Below are positions 27,152 to 35,141 of a stretch of 64,000 bases of DNA, piece by piece. The stretch is taken from positions 242,666 through 306,665 of the forward strand of contig JAUNHH010000002.1 in assembly GCA_030524055.1 (NCBI GenBank), written 5' to 3'. Source of the DNA: Actinomycetaceae bacterium (GTDB lineage: Bacteria > Actinomycetota > Actinomycetes > Actinomycetales > Actinomycetaceae). The notes beneath the pieces are model-generated. The model saw only the letters and a list, made by a program, of their open reading frames with translations, was not told where the DNA came from and searched no databases. Position 1 is the first letter of the stretch, and the number at the start of each line of letters is the position of its first letter. The position numbers and the translations under genes are program-made.

Positions 27152-28447
27152 GTGCATAACTACCCCCAAGATTCAGGACCCATCTCCTCCGGCAATTCTG
27201 GCGGCAACAGTCAGGGCTGGCAGGGCATCGGCCAACCTGTCGCCTCGGGCGGCAGTCCCCAGTGGGACATGGGACATCCAGCAATGTTTGGGGCAGATGG
27301 GCGACCAAGTGGGCAACCACAGCGGCGACGTCGCTCATTAGTAGTGACTCTGGGCGCAATTTTTCTTATCCCCGCGATTTTATGGGCGCTGGTTTTTATT
27401 CCTGTGCCCTATATTGTGCACAGTCCAGGCCCAACAATTGACTTATTGGGCAAGGAAATGAGTGAAGAAACCGTTATTGCTATTAGCGGCAATGACCCAA
27501 ACACGGGCCAATCTGTTGTTCTCGATCCAGAGCATCAAAATGGGGATGGGAAAGGGCAATTGCGGATGACCACCGTTTCTGAAAGCGGTGGGCCAGGGCG
27601 GCGTTTAAATAGCATCCAATTGCTTTTTGGGTTGGCAGATCAGCGGAATTCGGTCATTCCTTATGGTGATGTGTACCCAGAGGAAATCACTGAAGAACAG
27701 GTCGCCCAGGCCGCTGAATATCAAATGAGCGCCTCCCATTCAACATCCTCAGTGGCCGCATTGGAATCTTTAGGGTGGGAATTGCCTGCGAAAGTTGTCA
27801 TTGAAGAGGCTGTTCCGGGGTCTCATGCTGTGGATGTGGTGCAAAGCGGAGATGTACTGAAAACGCTGACGACACCCGATGGTACGGTCCATCCAGTGGA
27901 CTCAGCAGCTGTTCCTTTTGCGGTGATGCGCACCGTTGCCCCAGATTCGGAAATGAAAGTCCTTGTTGAGCGGGGCGGGAAAGACGTTGAGTTGACTATC
28001 CGTTCAGTGGCGCCGCAAGAAGATCCCAAAGAAGAAGGATCCAAACTTGGGATATTCCTGAATCCTCAGGTGGAAATGCCTGTGGAGATCAGTATTTCCC
28101 TAGAGAATATTGGCGGCCCTTCGGCGGGAATGATGTTTGCTTTAGGGATTATTGATCGTTTAACCCCGGGCGATATGACCGGTGGAGTGGCTATTGCTGG
28201 AACCGGTGGCATTGGTTATGACGGAGTAGTTTCGCCAATTGGTGGGATCCGTCAGAAAATGTGGGGCGCAAAAGACGATGGGGCACAATGGTTTTTAGCG
28301 CCCACAAAGAATTGCGATGAAGTCGTGGGCCATATTCCTGAGGGACTAAAGGTCACCAAAGTGGGGACCCTAGATGAAGCCCGTCACGCGGTGGACATGA
28401 TTGCGCAAGGAAAAGGCGATTCATTGCCGCAGTGCACAGCCCCATAA
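27152..28447 (+). CDS. YlbL-type PDZ and Lon-like S16 serine protease
   Basis: 431-residue membrane-anchored protease. A Gly/Gln-rich cytoplasmic N-terminus (1-60) leads to one transmembrane segment (about 63-85, VVTLGAIFLIPAILWALVF) and an extracytoplasmic region with a PDZ domain (about 210-285). The C-terminal Lon catalytic domain has S324 in NIGGPSAGMMFAL and K369 in GGIRQKMWGA, the Ser-Lys dyad. No ATPase domain is present. Members degrade membrane or secreted proteins; the B. subtilis homologue affects SOS-induced division arrest. Start GTG is leaderless. In the conserved block with DUF2342, PPA1309 and UPF0182. Confidence 0.87.
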   Translation: MHNYPQDSGPISSGNSGGNSQGWQGIGQPVASGGSPQWDMGHPAMFGADGRPSGQPQRRRRSLVVTLGAIFLIPAILWALVFIPVPYIVHSPGPTIDLLGKEMSEETVIAISGNDPNTGQSVVLDPEHQNGDGKGQLRMTTVSESGGPGRRLNSIQLLFGLADQRNSVIPYGDVYPEEITEEQVAQAAEYQMSASHSTSSVAALESLGWELPAKVVIEEAVPGSHAVDVVQSGDVLKTLTTPDGTVHPVDSAAVPFAVMRTVAPDSEMKVLVERGGKDVELTIRSVAPQEDPKEEGSKLGIFLNPQVEMPVEISISLENIGGPSAGMMFALGIIDRLTPGDMTGGVAIAGTGGIGYDGVVSPIGGIRQKMWGAKDDGAQWFLAPTKNCDEVVGHIPEGLKVTKVGTLDEARHAVDMIAQGKGDSLPQCTAP

Positions 28448-28508
28448 ACGAGGGCGGGGCGTGAAATATACACGAGGGCGAGGCGAAATATTCTCGCCCC
28501 GCCCTCGT
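28448..28508. terminator. composite repeat hairpin between YlbL and PPA1309 genes
   Basis: Exact 12-mer copies at 28448-28459 and, inverted, 28497-28508 form perfect 12-bp arms. Between them is a second direct copy (28472, one mismatch) starting exactly 24 bases after the first, with the following GGCG-AAATA also duplicated. It separates converging genes and probably terminates both. The tandem 24-bp period indicates local duplication of the element. Confidence 0.6.
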
Positions 28509-28525
28509 AAAATCTGCGCTATGCC

Positions 28526-29092
28526 CTACGCCTGATCCTCAGGGAGAAGCGAGGATGACAGGGCCTCAATCAGACCCGGAACAAGTTGCGAACCCTGCCC
28601 AACCTTGTCATCACTGTCATGCTCGCGGGCGCGTACTGCGCACCAACTTTCGCCACTGCGAAGGACGCCAACGGCTAAGCGCACATCCGAACGTGACGGA
28701 TGGTTGGAAATAAAAGCCAAAGCCTCTTCTGGATCAGTGGGAGCAGCTTCTTCCACCTCTGGGGGAACAACTACTCTTTCCAGACTTAATGCTGCCCCCA
28801 CAACCTGATCTGGCCAGGCAAGATGAGCAAGCACATCCTCCAAATCTTCTTCGGGAAGATCCTCCTGAATAATGGCTGAAAGGTGGTCGTCGCCGCCATC
28901 CCAACCCTGTGAAAGGTCCTGCGCAATATCAGCAGGCAAATCAGGTTGAGCAAGAAGGTCCTTTGTGTGCACGAGAGCGTAGAGGGAAGGCGCATGATCC
29001 CAGCCAATTCGTGCTGCTGCTCTTTCAATATCGACCACAACCGTGGCAAGGGCAAGATGGCGAGCTGAAGGGGTGAGATCTGGCGTAGTCAT
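28526..29092 (-). CDS. PPA1309 family protein of unknown function
   Basis: 188 residues, predicted soluble and acidic (many Asp/Glu). Recognised by the actinobacterial PPA1309 pattern: an N-terminal helix LALATVVVDIERAAARIGWDHAP, then LYALVHTKDLL, the acidic centre DHLSAIIQEDLPEEDLEDVLAHLAWPDQVVGAALSLERVV, and the closing HPSRSDVRLAVGVLRSGESWCAVRAREHD. Start ATG 29092 fits the family; an extension to 29140 is rejected. It is divergent from the UPF0182 gene, its usual neighbour. No function is known. Confidence 0.8.
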   Translation of the reverse strand: MTTPDLTPSARHLALATVVVDIERAAARIGWDHAPSLYALVHTKDLLAQPDLPADIAQDLSQGWDGGDDHLSAIIQEDLPEEDLEDVLAHLAWPDQVVGAALSLERVVVPPEVEEAAPTDPEEALAFISNHPSRSDVRLAVGVLRSGESWCAVRAREHDSDDKVGQGSQLVPGLIEALSSSLLPEDQA

Positions 29093-29184
29093 AGGCTCAT
29101 CATCCCATGGGAAATGAGGAAGCGTTAAGTAGAGGGTCACCGGTAGGATGGTCTAACCGTCAGTGCCAACGGAAGGATTCAGGC

Positions 29185-32100
29185 GTGAGTTCCTCTGACA
29201 CTACTCAACCCGAAGAGAAGAAACCTACACCTCAGGTACCGCTCTTTACGCCGATGCGCATTGTTCTTTTTGCGCTCGTTGCGGGAGGCCTTTTTGTGCA
29301 AGCGGCTGCGTCTTTTTGGACGGAGGTTTTGTGGTTTGACCAAATGGGGTCTCTTCAAGTCCTCTTAACCCGATGGGGAGCGGCCGCTGGGTTATTTGTT
29401 GTCGCTTTTCTTTTGGTCACCCTACTGACACGTCTGATATTGGTGTCAGGATGGAAGAACCGCGAATCTTCCGAGCGGGGTGAAGCTTCTGCTGCGCTGC
29501 GAGGCTATCAGGAGTCCATTGAGCCGTTACGCGGATTAATTTTCTGGGGCGTTCCTGTATTTTTGGGTTTAAGTGCTGGCCTTCGTACAGCCGCGAATTG
29601 GCAGGTAGTACTGACCTGGCTCAATGCCACGCCATTTAATGTCACCGACCCGGAATTCGGCCTGGATATTTCCTTCTACGTCTTTGTTTTGCCAATGGCC
29701 ACAATGGTCAATGGCTTTATGCTGCAGACATTTATTACGCTACTCATTACCTCGCTGGTGGTGAATTACCTGTATGGGGCCATTCGGGTGGTGCCACGTC
29801 CACATGCCTCAAAGTCTGCGCGACTACAGGCCGGATGGTTGGCAGCGGGGGCCAGCGTTTTTATTGGCCTGAATTATTGGTTGGGGCGCTACGAGCTGCT
29901 TACTCAAAAGGGGCCAAAATGGGATGGCGCCATGTATACCGACATTACGGCGACCCTACCCGCCCACACGATTTTGGCTGTCATTTCTTGGTTGGTTGCC
30001 GTTCTTTTTGTGGTGGCAGCCTTTAGGGGCACATGGCGTCTTCCTGTAGCGGGTATGGCTGTGACTGTGGCATCAGCAATGGTCATTGGCAATCTCTACC
30101 CAAGCTTGACCCAGCAATTCCGGGTGATTCCCAATGAACGCCAATTAGAGTCCACTTATATTCAGCGCAATATTGACGCGACATTAGCGGCCTACGGTTT
30201 AGATAAATTGGAATACACCACCTACGCCGCCGAAACGACAGTGCAGCCAGGGCAATTACGTGAGGATTCGGAGACGACCTCGCAAATTCGACTTTTGGAT
30301 CCGCTGGTCATTGAAAAGACTGTGCAGCAGCTGCAACAGTCTCGGCCGTATTACGGGTTCTCTTCTGGTTTTGCTGTGGACCGCTACACCATTAATGGTG
30401 AAAGGCGTGACACCGTGATTTCTATGCGCGAACTCAACCTTGATGGGTTATCTGAGGGGCAGCGCACCTGGGCGAATCTGCATACCGTGTACACCCACGG
30501 TTTTGGTGTGGTTGCTGCTTATGGAAATACGGTGACCGGTGGCGGCTTGCCATCGTATTGGGAACAGTCCATTCCTTCGCAAGGAGAAATGGGTGAATAT
30601 GAGCCGCGAATCTACTTCTCGCCAAAGGCGACAACCTATTCCATTGTGGGTGCACCTGAAGGGTCTCCCGATCAGGAACTTGACTACCCAGATGACAATG
30701 CGCCTGGTGGGCAGGTCTCTACTACCTTTAAAGGCAATGGCGGTCCAAGCGTTGGCAACCTGTGGAATAAACTCCTCTATTCCATTAAGTTCGCCTCAAC
30801 GGATATTTTCTTCTCCTCGCAAACCAATGAGGCTTCGCAGATTCTCTATGATCGCGATCCCTTATTACGCGTGGCAAAAGTGGCCCCGTATTTAACATTG
30901 GAACAGGAAGCCTATCCAGCAGTTGTTGATATGGATGATGACCCTGCCACACCAAAGCGTTTGGTGTGGGTGGTCGATGCCTACACGACAACGAATTCCT
31001 ATCCCTATGCGCAGCACCGGGCGCTGGACCAATCCACTGTTGACTCACGGAATACTCAGGCCAGCGAATTCCTCCAGGCAAATACTGTCAACTACATGCG
31101 GAACTCGGTAAAAGCCGTTGTGGATGCCTACGACGGGTCGGTGAAACTCTTCCAGTGGGATGACAAAGACCCAGTGTTGCAGACCTGGATGAAGGTGTAC
31201 CCAAATACGGTTCAGCCGCTGTCGAATATTTCTGGTGACCTCATGGGGCACCTGCGTTACCCCGAAGATCTCTTTAAGGTCCAGCGTGAGTTGCTCACTA
31301 GTTACCACGTTTCCGATGCTTCAAAGTTCTATACCGGTGGCGACCTGTGGCGGCTGGCTCAGGAAACCTCAACTGCGGCAGCGGCTTCTGGCCAGCCTGC
31401 ACAACCTGAAGCAGCACCGGCGCCTGCACCCGAAGGGGAAGGGCCAGCACAAAATGCCGCATCAACTGCTGTTCAGCCGCCGTACTACCTGACAATGCAA
31501 ATGCCAGGTCAAGAAAGCGCTGAATTCTCGTTGACATCGGTCTTTGTACCCGGTGGTGAATCGCGACGTGAAGCAATGGCTGGCTTCTTGGCTGTTGACT
31601 CAGAAACGGGGTCAGAACCTGGGAAGGTTCGTGAAGGCTACGGAAAGATGCGCTTGATTTCTTTGCCGGCCTCAACGACGGTGCCTGGCCCTGGGCAGAT
31701 CCAAAACGCCTACGACACTAATGACAAGATCGCGTCCCAACTGAATATCCTGAATCTGTCTGATTCCAAGGTGATTCGCGGGAATCTCCTGACCTTGCCT
31801 GTGGGTGGTGGGTTGCTTTACGTCCAGCCTGTCTATATCCAGGGGTCGGGTAATGCGCAATATCCGATTTTGCGTTTTGTTCTGACCGCCTTTGGTGACC
31901 AGGTCGGCTTTGCGCCGACCCTGGCCGAATCATTGGACCAGACCTTTGGTGGTGATTCTGCGGCTGAGTTAGCAACGGAAGACCAGCCTCAATCTGGTGG
32001 TGATGGGGGCTCGGGGCCTGCCAAACCCACAACTGCTCAGGATCGCCTCAATGAAGCCCTGGTTAAAGCCTCCAATGCGATGACGGCCGGGCAGAATGCT

Positions 32101-32346
32101 CTGGCTGCAGGAGACTGGACAGCCTATGGTGCGGCTCAAAAGGAACTCGACGCTGCGCTGGCTGAGGCGATTGCTGCTCAGCGTGAGCTTGGACAGGACA
32201 CTACTGGCCTGGTTCCTGAAGCCGGTCAAAGCGGCGCGCAAAGTGGTGCAGTAGATGCTCCTGCTTCAGGAGCTGGGCCGTCAGCGCCAGCACCACAGGG
32301 GGCGCCCGCGGCACCAGGGAATGAATCTCAGCCTCCTGCTCCATGA
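29185..32346 (+). CDS. UPF0182 family large membrane protein
   Basis: 1053 residues. About seven transmembrane segments occupy the first roughly 330 residues (MRIVLFALVAGGLFVQAAAS; AGLFVVAFLLVTLLTRLIL), followed by a roughly 600-residue extracytoplasmic domain with conserved patches (NERQLESTYIQRNIDATLAAYGL in part; RPYYGFSSGFAVDRY; THGFGVVAAYGNTV). The tail is low-complexity and rich in Pro/Ala/Gln. GTG 29185 is chosen over 29107 because GGAAGG lies 8 bases before it. Widespread in actinobacteria and some other phyla (COG1615); function unknown, presumably envelope-related. Confidence 0.87.
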   Translation: MSSSDTTQPEEKKPTPQVPLFTPMRIVLFALVAGGLFVQAAASFWTEVLWFDQMGSLQVLLTRWGAAAGLFVVAFLLVTLLTRLILVSGWKNRESSERGEASAALRGYQESIEPLRGLIFWGVPVFLGLSAGLRTAANWQVVLTWLNATPFNVTDPEFGLDISFYVFVLPMATMVNGFMLQTFITLLITSLVVNYLYGAIRVVPRPHASKSARLQAGWLAAGASVFIGLNYWLGRYELLTQKGPKWDGAMYTDITATLPAHTILAVISWLVAVLFVVAAFRGTWRLPVAGMAVTVASAMVIGNLYPSLTQQFRVIPNERQLESTYIQRNIDATLAAYGLDKLEYTTYAAETTVQPGQLREDSETTSQIRLLDPLVIEKTVQQLQQSRPYYGFSSGFAVDRYTINGERRDTVISMRELNLDGLSEGQRTWANLHTVYTHGFGVVAAYGNTVTGGGLPSYWEQSIPSQGEMGEYEPRIYFSPKATTYSIVGAPEGSPDQELDYPDDNAPGGQVSTTFKGNGGPSVGNLWNKLLYSIKFASTDIFFSSQTNEASQILYDRDPLLRVAKVAPYLTLEQEAYPAVVDMDDDPATPKRLVWVVDAYTTTNSYPYAQHRALDQSTVDSRNTQASEFLQANTVNYMRNSVKAVVDAYDGSVKLFQWDDKDPVLQTWMKVYPNTVQPLSNISGDLMGHLRYPEDLFKVQRELLTSYHVSDASKFYTGGDLWRLAQETSTAAAASGQPAQPEAAPAPAPEGEGPAQNAASTAVQPPYYLTMQMPGQESAEFSLTSVFVPGGESRREAMAGFLAVDSETGSEPGKVREGYGKMRLISLPASTTVPGPGQIQNAYDTNDKIASQLNILNLSDSKVIRGNLLTLPVGGGLLYVQPVYIQGSGNAQYPILRFVLTAFGDQVGFAPTLAESLDQTFGGDSAAELATEDQPQSGGDGGSGPAKPTTAQDRLNEALVKASNAMTAGQNALAAGDWTAYGAAQKELDAALAEAIAAQRELGQDTTGLVPEAGQSGAQSGAVDAPASGAGPSAPAPQGAPAAPGNESQPPAP

Positions 32347-32408
32347 TTCATCTCACCGCCCCAGCGATTGAGCGGAGATACCCCTTCAGGTTAGGCTGGT
32401 ATCACCGA

Positions 32409-32485
32409 CGCGGGGTGGAGCAGTTCGGTAGCTCGCCGGGCTCATAACCCGGAGGTCGCAGGTTCAAATCCTGTCCCCGCTACCA
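32409..32485 (+). tRNA. initiator tRNA-Met (CAU)
   Basis: 77-base cloverleaf with encoded CCA. Acceptor CGCGGGG pairs with CCCCGC, leaving an unpaired C1-U72, the initiator hallmark. The anticodon stem has three consecutive G:C pairs next to the loop (CCGGG / CCCGG) around anticodon CAT at 32443-32445. T-arm CAGG-TTCAAAT-CCTG. This is the formylmethionyl initiator rather than elongator Met. Confidence 0.96.
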
Positions 32486-32490
32486 CCGCA

Positions 32491-32520
32491 GACCCGGTCC
32501 CAAGAGGGGCCGGGTCTTTT
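32491..32520 (+). terminator. intrinsic terminator of the initiator tRNA
   Basis: GACCCGG and CCGGGTC form the stem around CCCAAGAGGGG-type internal pairing, and TTTT follows directly. It starts 5 bases after the tRNA CCA. Confidence 0.85.
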
Positions 32521-32864
32521 CGTGTCCGCCCGGGCACATACGGCGCAGGAATCCAACCACCCTGACCATCCGGAGTCGGCATCAGATCAGCAACGATGAC
32601 TCTTGGTGGCAATATTGGGTTAAAGGACAGTGGGTGTTGGTGATGGTCTGGTGTCATCAGTTCGATATGTCCCACGAGGGGAAAGATTCTTTCTTCGCTC
32701 CGATATTGAAGTGTTACTGCCGTCGCGACCTGCTGCGCATGCAAGGCGCCTTAGTGGGCTGCATCGTTTGTATCCTGGGCTGACTCCCTCGATAATCAGT
32801 AGAATCCTCAAGTGGCCAAACTCTCCACTTGATTTGTCATCCAATTATGGGAGACAATAGTGTC
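32521..32864. other. gene-free stretch between tRNA and toxin gene, possible decayed element
   Basis: No convincing gene in about 340 bases. On the minus strand a reading of about 80 codons (to about 32752, closed by stops on both sides) includes LPPRVIVADLMPTPDG followed by WIPAPY. It looks protein-like, possibly a relic of a mobile-element gene, but it has no ATG or ribosome site and runs antisense through the tRNA. A -35-like TTGATT (32830) and -10-like GACAAT (32852) precede the toxin ATG. Confidence 0.4.
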
Positions 32865-33164
32865 ATGACGGATCGTCCGAGTATCCAAAAGACCGGGCAC
32901 GGTATCGCATTCCACCCCGACGCTCTTAAGCGCCACTATCGGATTGAGGACATCTTGCATGTCATCGAAAACTTCGATCGCCGTTATCGCATGCCGGGTA
33001 GGGATGGCCATTCCGATTTTGACCTGTACATTGGGAGGCCATTTAGTGAGTCGCATGAATACTGGGAAGTTGGTGTGGAGACAGTAAAACCGCGCGGACT
33101 ATACATTTTTCATGCCATGCCTGCCCGCCCTGAATTCACCGCTGGCCTAGAAGCTGATGACTGA
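32865..33164 (+). CDS. putative type II toxin, BrnT/RelE-like pattern
   Basis: 99 residues. The chain shows the pattern of small uncharacterised toxins paired with RHH antitoxins: a basic helix ALKRHYRIEDILHVIENF, a strand DFDLYIGRP, a strand EYWEVGVETV, and the closing strand LYIFHAMPARPEF. The HAMPARP-type ending is typical. I cannot assign it to a named toxin family with certainty; an RNase of RelE-like fold is the best guess. ATG 32865 is chosen because the earlier in-frame starts lack a site. The toxin precedes its antitoxin, separated by 17 bases. Confidence 0.6.
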   Translation: MTDRPSIQKTGHGIAFHPDALKRHYRIEDILHVIENFDRRYRMPGRDGHSDFDLYIGRPFSESHEYWEVGVETVKPRGLYIFHAMPARPEFTAGLEADD

Positions 33165-33181
33165 GGAAAGGAAGACAGACC

Positions 33182-33538
33182 ATGAGCGATCCAATAAAAA
33201 CCCACGAGGACTTCCTCGCTGCTCTTGAGCGCGGCGAAGTACAGCCAGAAGAAGGTACCAAGGAAACCCGCGAGCAAGTCCGTCGCATGATTCTTGAAGC
33301 GACTGACACTACTAGCCTTGAACAGGCTCACAATGTGATCCGGTCTGGCCGTCCCCGTCTAGGTGACGAATTGAAAGGTCCTTCCAAAAAGCTACAGGTG
33401 CGGATCACTGACCAAATGGAAGATGACCTAGCCAACCGCGCACACGAAGAGGGCCGCAAACGTAGCGACCTGGTCCGAGAAGCCCTCAGCATGTACCTAT
33501 ACGGGGACGAAACCCGTAAAGAACTCGTCAACGTATAA
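33182..33538 (+). CDS. ribbon-helix-helix antitoxin
   Basis: 118 residues. The C-terminal part KLQVRITDQMEDDLANRA followed by HEEGRKRSDLVREALSMYL is a canonical ribbon-helix-helix DNA-binding domain (about 77-112), preceded by the linker IRSGRPRLG seen in antitoxins of this kind. The N-terminal 60 residues are charged and helical and probably wrap the toxin, which is opposite to the usual order (DNA-binding domain first). GAGGAAAGGAAG ribosome site. It probably autorepresses the pair. Confidence 0.72.
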   Translation: MSDPIKTHEDFLAALERGEVQPEEGTKETREQVRRMILEATDTTSLEQAHNVIRSGRPRLGDELKGPSKKLQVRITDQMEDDLANRAHEEGRKRSDLVREALSMYLYGDETRKELVNV

Positions 33539-33559
33539 CACCACCCCGCAGCTAATCCA

Positions 33560-33606
33560 AATGCCTGTAAGGCCAGCACGCCCGCGTTACTGGCCTTACA
33601 GGCATT
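33560..33606. terminator. 17-bp perfect inverted repeat between antitoxin and parA
   Basis: AATGCCTGTAAGGCCAG and its exact complement surround a 13-base loop. It sits between two converging genes, 21 bases after the antitoxin stop and 9 bases from the parA stop. The A/T ends give each strand a short TT tail. It is unlike the repeat-based terminators elsewhere in the window, consistent with a separate origin for this island. Confidence 0.7.
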
Positions 33607-33615
33607 GCAAGGGCT

Positions 33616-34623
33616 TTAGCGCCTGCCAGTTGGGATCTGGCCGGGAGGAAGCGGAGCAAACGCCTGTCCACCGTTAAATGTCTCCCGGTCCTCCATGAGT
33701 TTGGTTTCAATTGCTGCGGCCACCCATGCCGAAAACGATCGCGTTTGAGTCGTCATTGATGTTGTCCACCATGCTGCGCGGGCTTCCGCCACAACTTCGC
33801 TAGGCAATCGCAACGTTACTTTCTCAACGCCATCAGTGCGAGCGTTAGCGACAAGAGAATCAAGATGCCTACTGTATACCTGGAGTAACTCGACCTGAGG
33901 AGGGGGCCACTCGTCAAGCCCTAGTGAGCATTCTACGCAATCAGAAATCACGACTTTCCGGGGCAGCGGCGGAGCTAACTGCGGCAAAGAGCGGGCGGTG
34001 CATGCCTCGGACAACTCCCTCAGCCAGTGGCCACCAGAAACCGTATTTGGTTCATGCATATTCACCACCACACCTGACACCCGCAACCTCGGGTTATGAT
34101 TTGCTCTCACCTCCTCGATCGTATCCAGCAGGTGTGCAATGCCCGATGCTGACCACAACTTAGGTTGTGTAACGATCGCGATCCCATTCGCCGCAGTCAG
34201 TGCATTAATCGTTAGTTGATCCAGAGACGGTGGGCAGTCAATCAGACAAAGGTCATAATCACTCTCCACACTAGCCAGCTGGGTTGCAAGCCTTTTTTCT
34301 CGGACAACTTGGGCGCCAAGAAGTTCATCGCGCACCGCCTCCAGAGCCTCGTCGCCTGAAGGTGCGAGAGTGACGCGATCCCACAAAGACTTCACCAGGA
34401 CATCACGTAGGGCGCACTGGGATCGCGATGACAACGCATCAGCCACACCAGGTTGGCCCTTCACAAGCCGATCAGGGGCCAACGCAGCAGAAATATCGCC
34501 CTTAGGGTCCATATCAACAACAATGACCGACATGCCTCGCACATGGGCGGCACGAGCCAAATGGAACACGGTAGTGGATTTGCCTACCCCACCTTTTGGA
34601 TTTGCTGTTGCGATAGTAATCAT
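33616..34623 (-). CDS. ParA ATPase fused to a C-terminal ribbon-helix-helix-like domain
   Basis: 335 residues. Residues 1-245 are a ParA/Soj partition ATPase: deviant Walker A NPKGGVGKSTTVFHLA, VIVVDMDPKGDIS, LCLIDCPPSLDQLTINAL. Residues about 265-335 (EKVTLRLPSEVVAEARAAWW, SFSAWVAAAIETKLMEDRE, FNGGQAF, LPPGQIPTGRR) match the RHH centromere-binding domain that actinobacterial plasmids usually encode as a separate ParB-like protein. So motor and DNA adaptor appear in one chain. ATG 34623 has AGGAAGGA upstream. The frame continues upstream without a stop into a recombinase fragment. Confidence 0.82.
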   Translation of the reverse strand: MITIATANPKGGVGKSTTVFHLARAAHVRGMSVIVVDMDPKGDISAALAPDRLVKGQPGVADALSSRSQCALRDVLVKSLWDRVTLAPSGDEALEAVRDELLGAQVVREKRLATQLASVESDYDLCLIDCPPSLDQLTINALTAANGIAIVTQPKLWSASGIAHLLDTIEEVRANHNPRLRVSGVVVNMHEPNTVSGGHWLRELSEACTARSLPQLAPPLPRKVVISDCVECSLGLDEWPPPQVELLQVYSRHLDSLVANARTDGVEKVTLRLPSEVVAEARAAWWTTSMTTQTRSFSAWVAAAIETKLMEDRETFNGGQAFAPLPPGQIPTGRR

Positions 34624-34905
34624 GTTTCGTTCCTTCCTGGAAATATGGATCTCTGCTGCCAGGTTTGCTCGGCGGATGGCGCTATGCGGCGCGGCTGCGT
34701 AGTGCTGCCTGGTCTCAACAGAGGAGTAGTTAAGCAGGTGCCGAATAGTGAGTAAATCCCGCTTAGCCCAATATGTTCCAGCAACAAACCGGTGCCTTAA
34801 CGAGTGCAATGAACTGCCATTAGGAAGCAAGTTCACCCCAACGCAGTCATGTGCCCATGACTTAACTTCCCTCATAATTTCGACGGGCACACCTGGGATG
34901 GGTTT
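34624..34905 (-). pseudogene. C-terminal fragment of a tyrosine recombinase/integrase
   Basis: About 90 codons in frame with parA, bounded upstream by TGA at 34908-34906. They contain LHSLRHRFVAGTYWAKRDL (the HxxR catalytic pair), then IRHLLNYSSVETRQHYAAAP with the nucleophilic Tyr; the usual second His/Trp position is Asn (LLNYSS). The N-terminal core-binding domain and the first catalytic Arg are missing, so it is inactive. It has no stop of its own: its last codons (EIHISRKERN) overlap the parA ribosome site. Beyond the TGA a short open stretch (SAITIEQPSTDKAPPQQQ) may be the end of another lost gene. Confidence 0.78.
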
Positions 34906-35129
34906 TCAAGCGGCCAATTGTTGTTGTGGCGGCGCTTTGTCAGTTGAGGGCTGTTCGATCGTAATCGCTGACGTGGGAAAATAGTGGCCCCGCCCTCGTA
35001 GATCATTTCAAGTCCTTTGGGTGTCACCAACTTCGAATAAAGGCCCCAAATGCCTCTATTGGCGACGCGCGATGGGTAGGGGCGAGTGCATCCCTTAGTT
35101 ATGACTCTTCACTTCACCCCAAGCGTCGT

Positions 35130-35135
35130 TACACT
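35130..35135 (+). promoter_or_regulatory. -10 element of the second response regulator gene
   Basis: TACACT, GCCACC, then ATG 35142: the leaderless layout again. An exact 12-mer copy (34988-34999) lies 130 bases upstream, near the island boundary. Confidence 0.55.
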
Positions 35136-35141
35136 GCCACC

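Noticed and set aside
32442..32744. Minus-strand frame ending in GTGFEPATSGL
   Set aside because: That ending is the well-known false translation of a tRNA's complement. The upstream part may be a relic, but it has only a TTG start and no ribosome site, so no gene is called.
34748..34984. Plus-strand 78-codon frame upstream of the second two-component system
   Set aside because: It is antisense to the recognisable recombinase fragment and has no ribosome site.
32409..35141. Intact att sites or an insertion sequence in the island
   Set aside because: No second copy of the tRNA 3' end and no transposase or terminal inverted repeats were found; only a recombinase stump remains.
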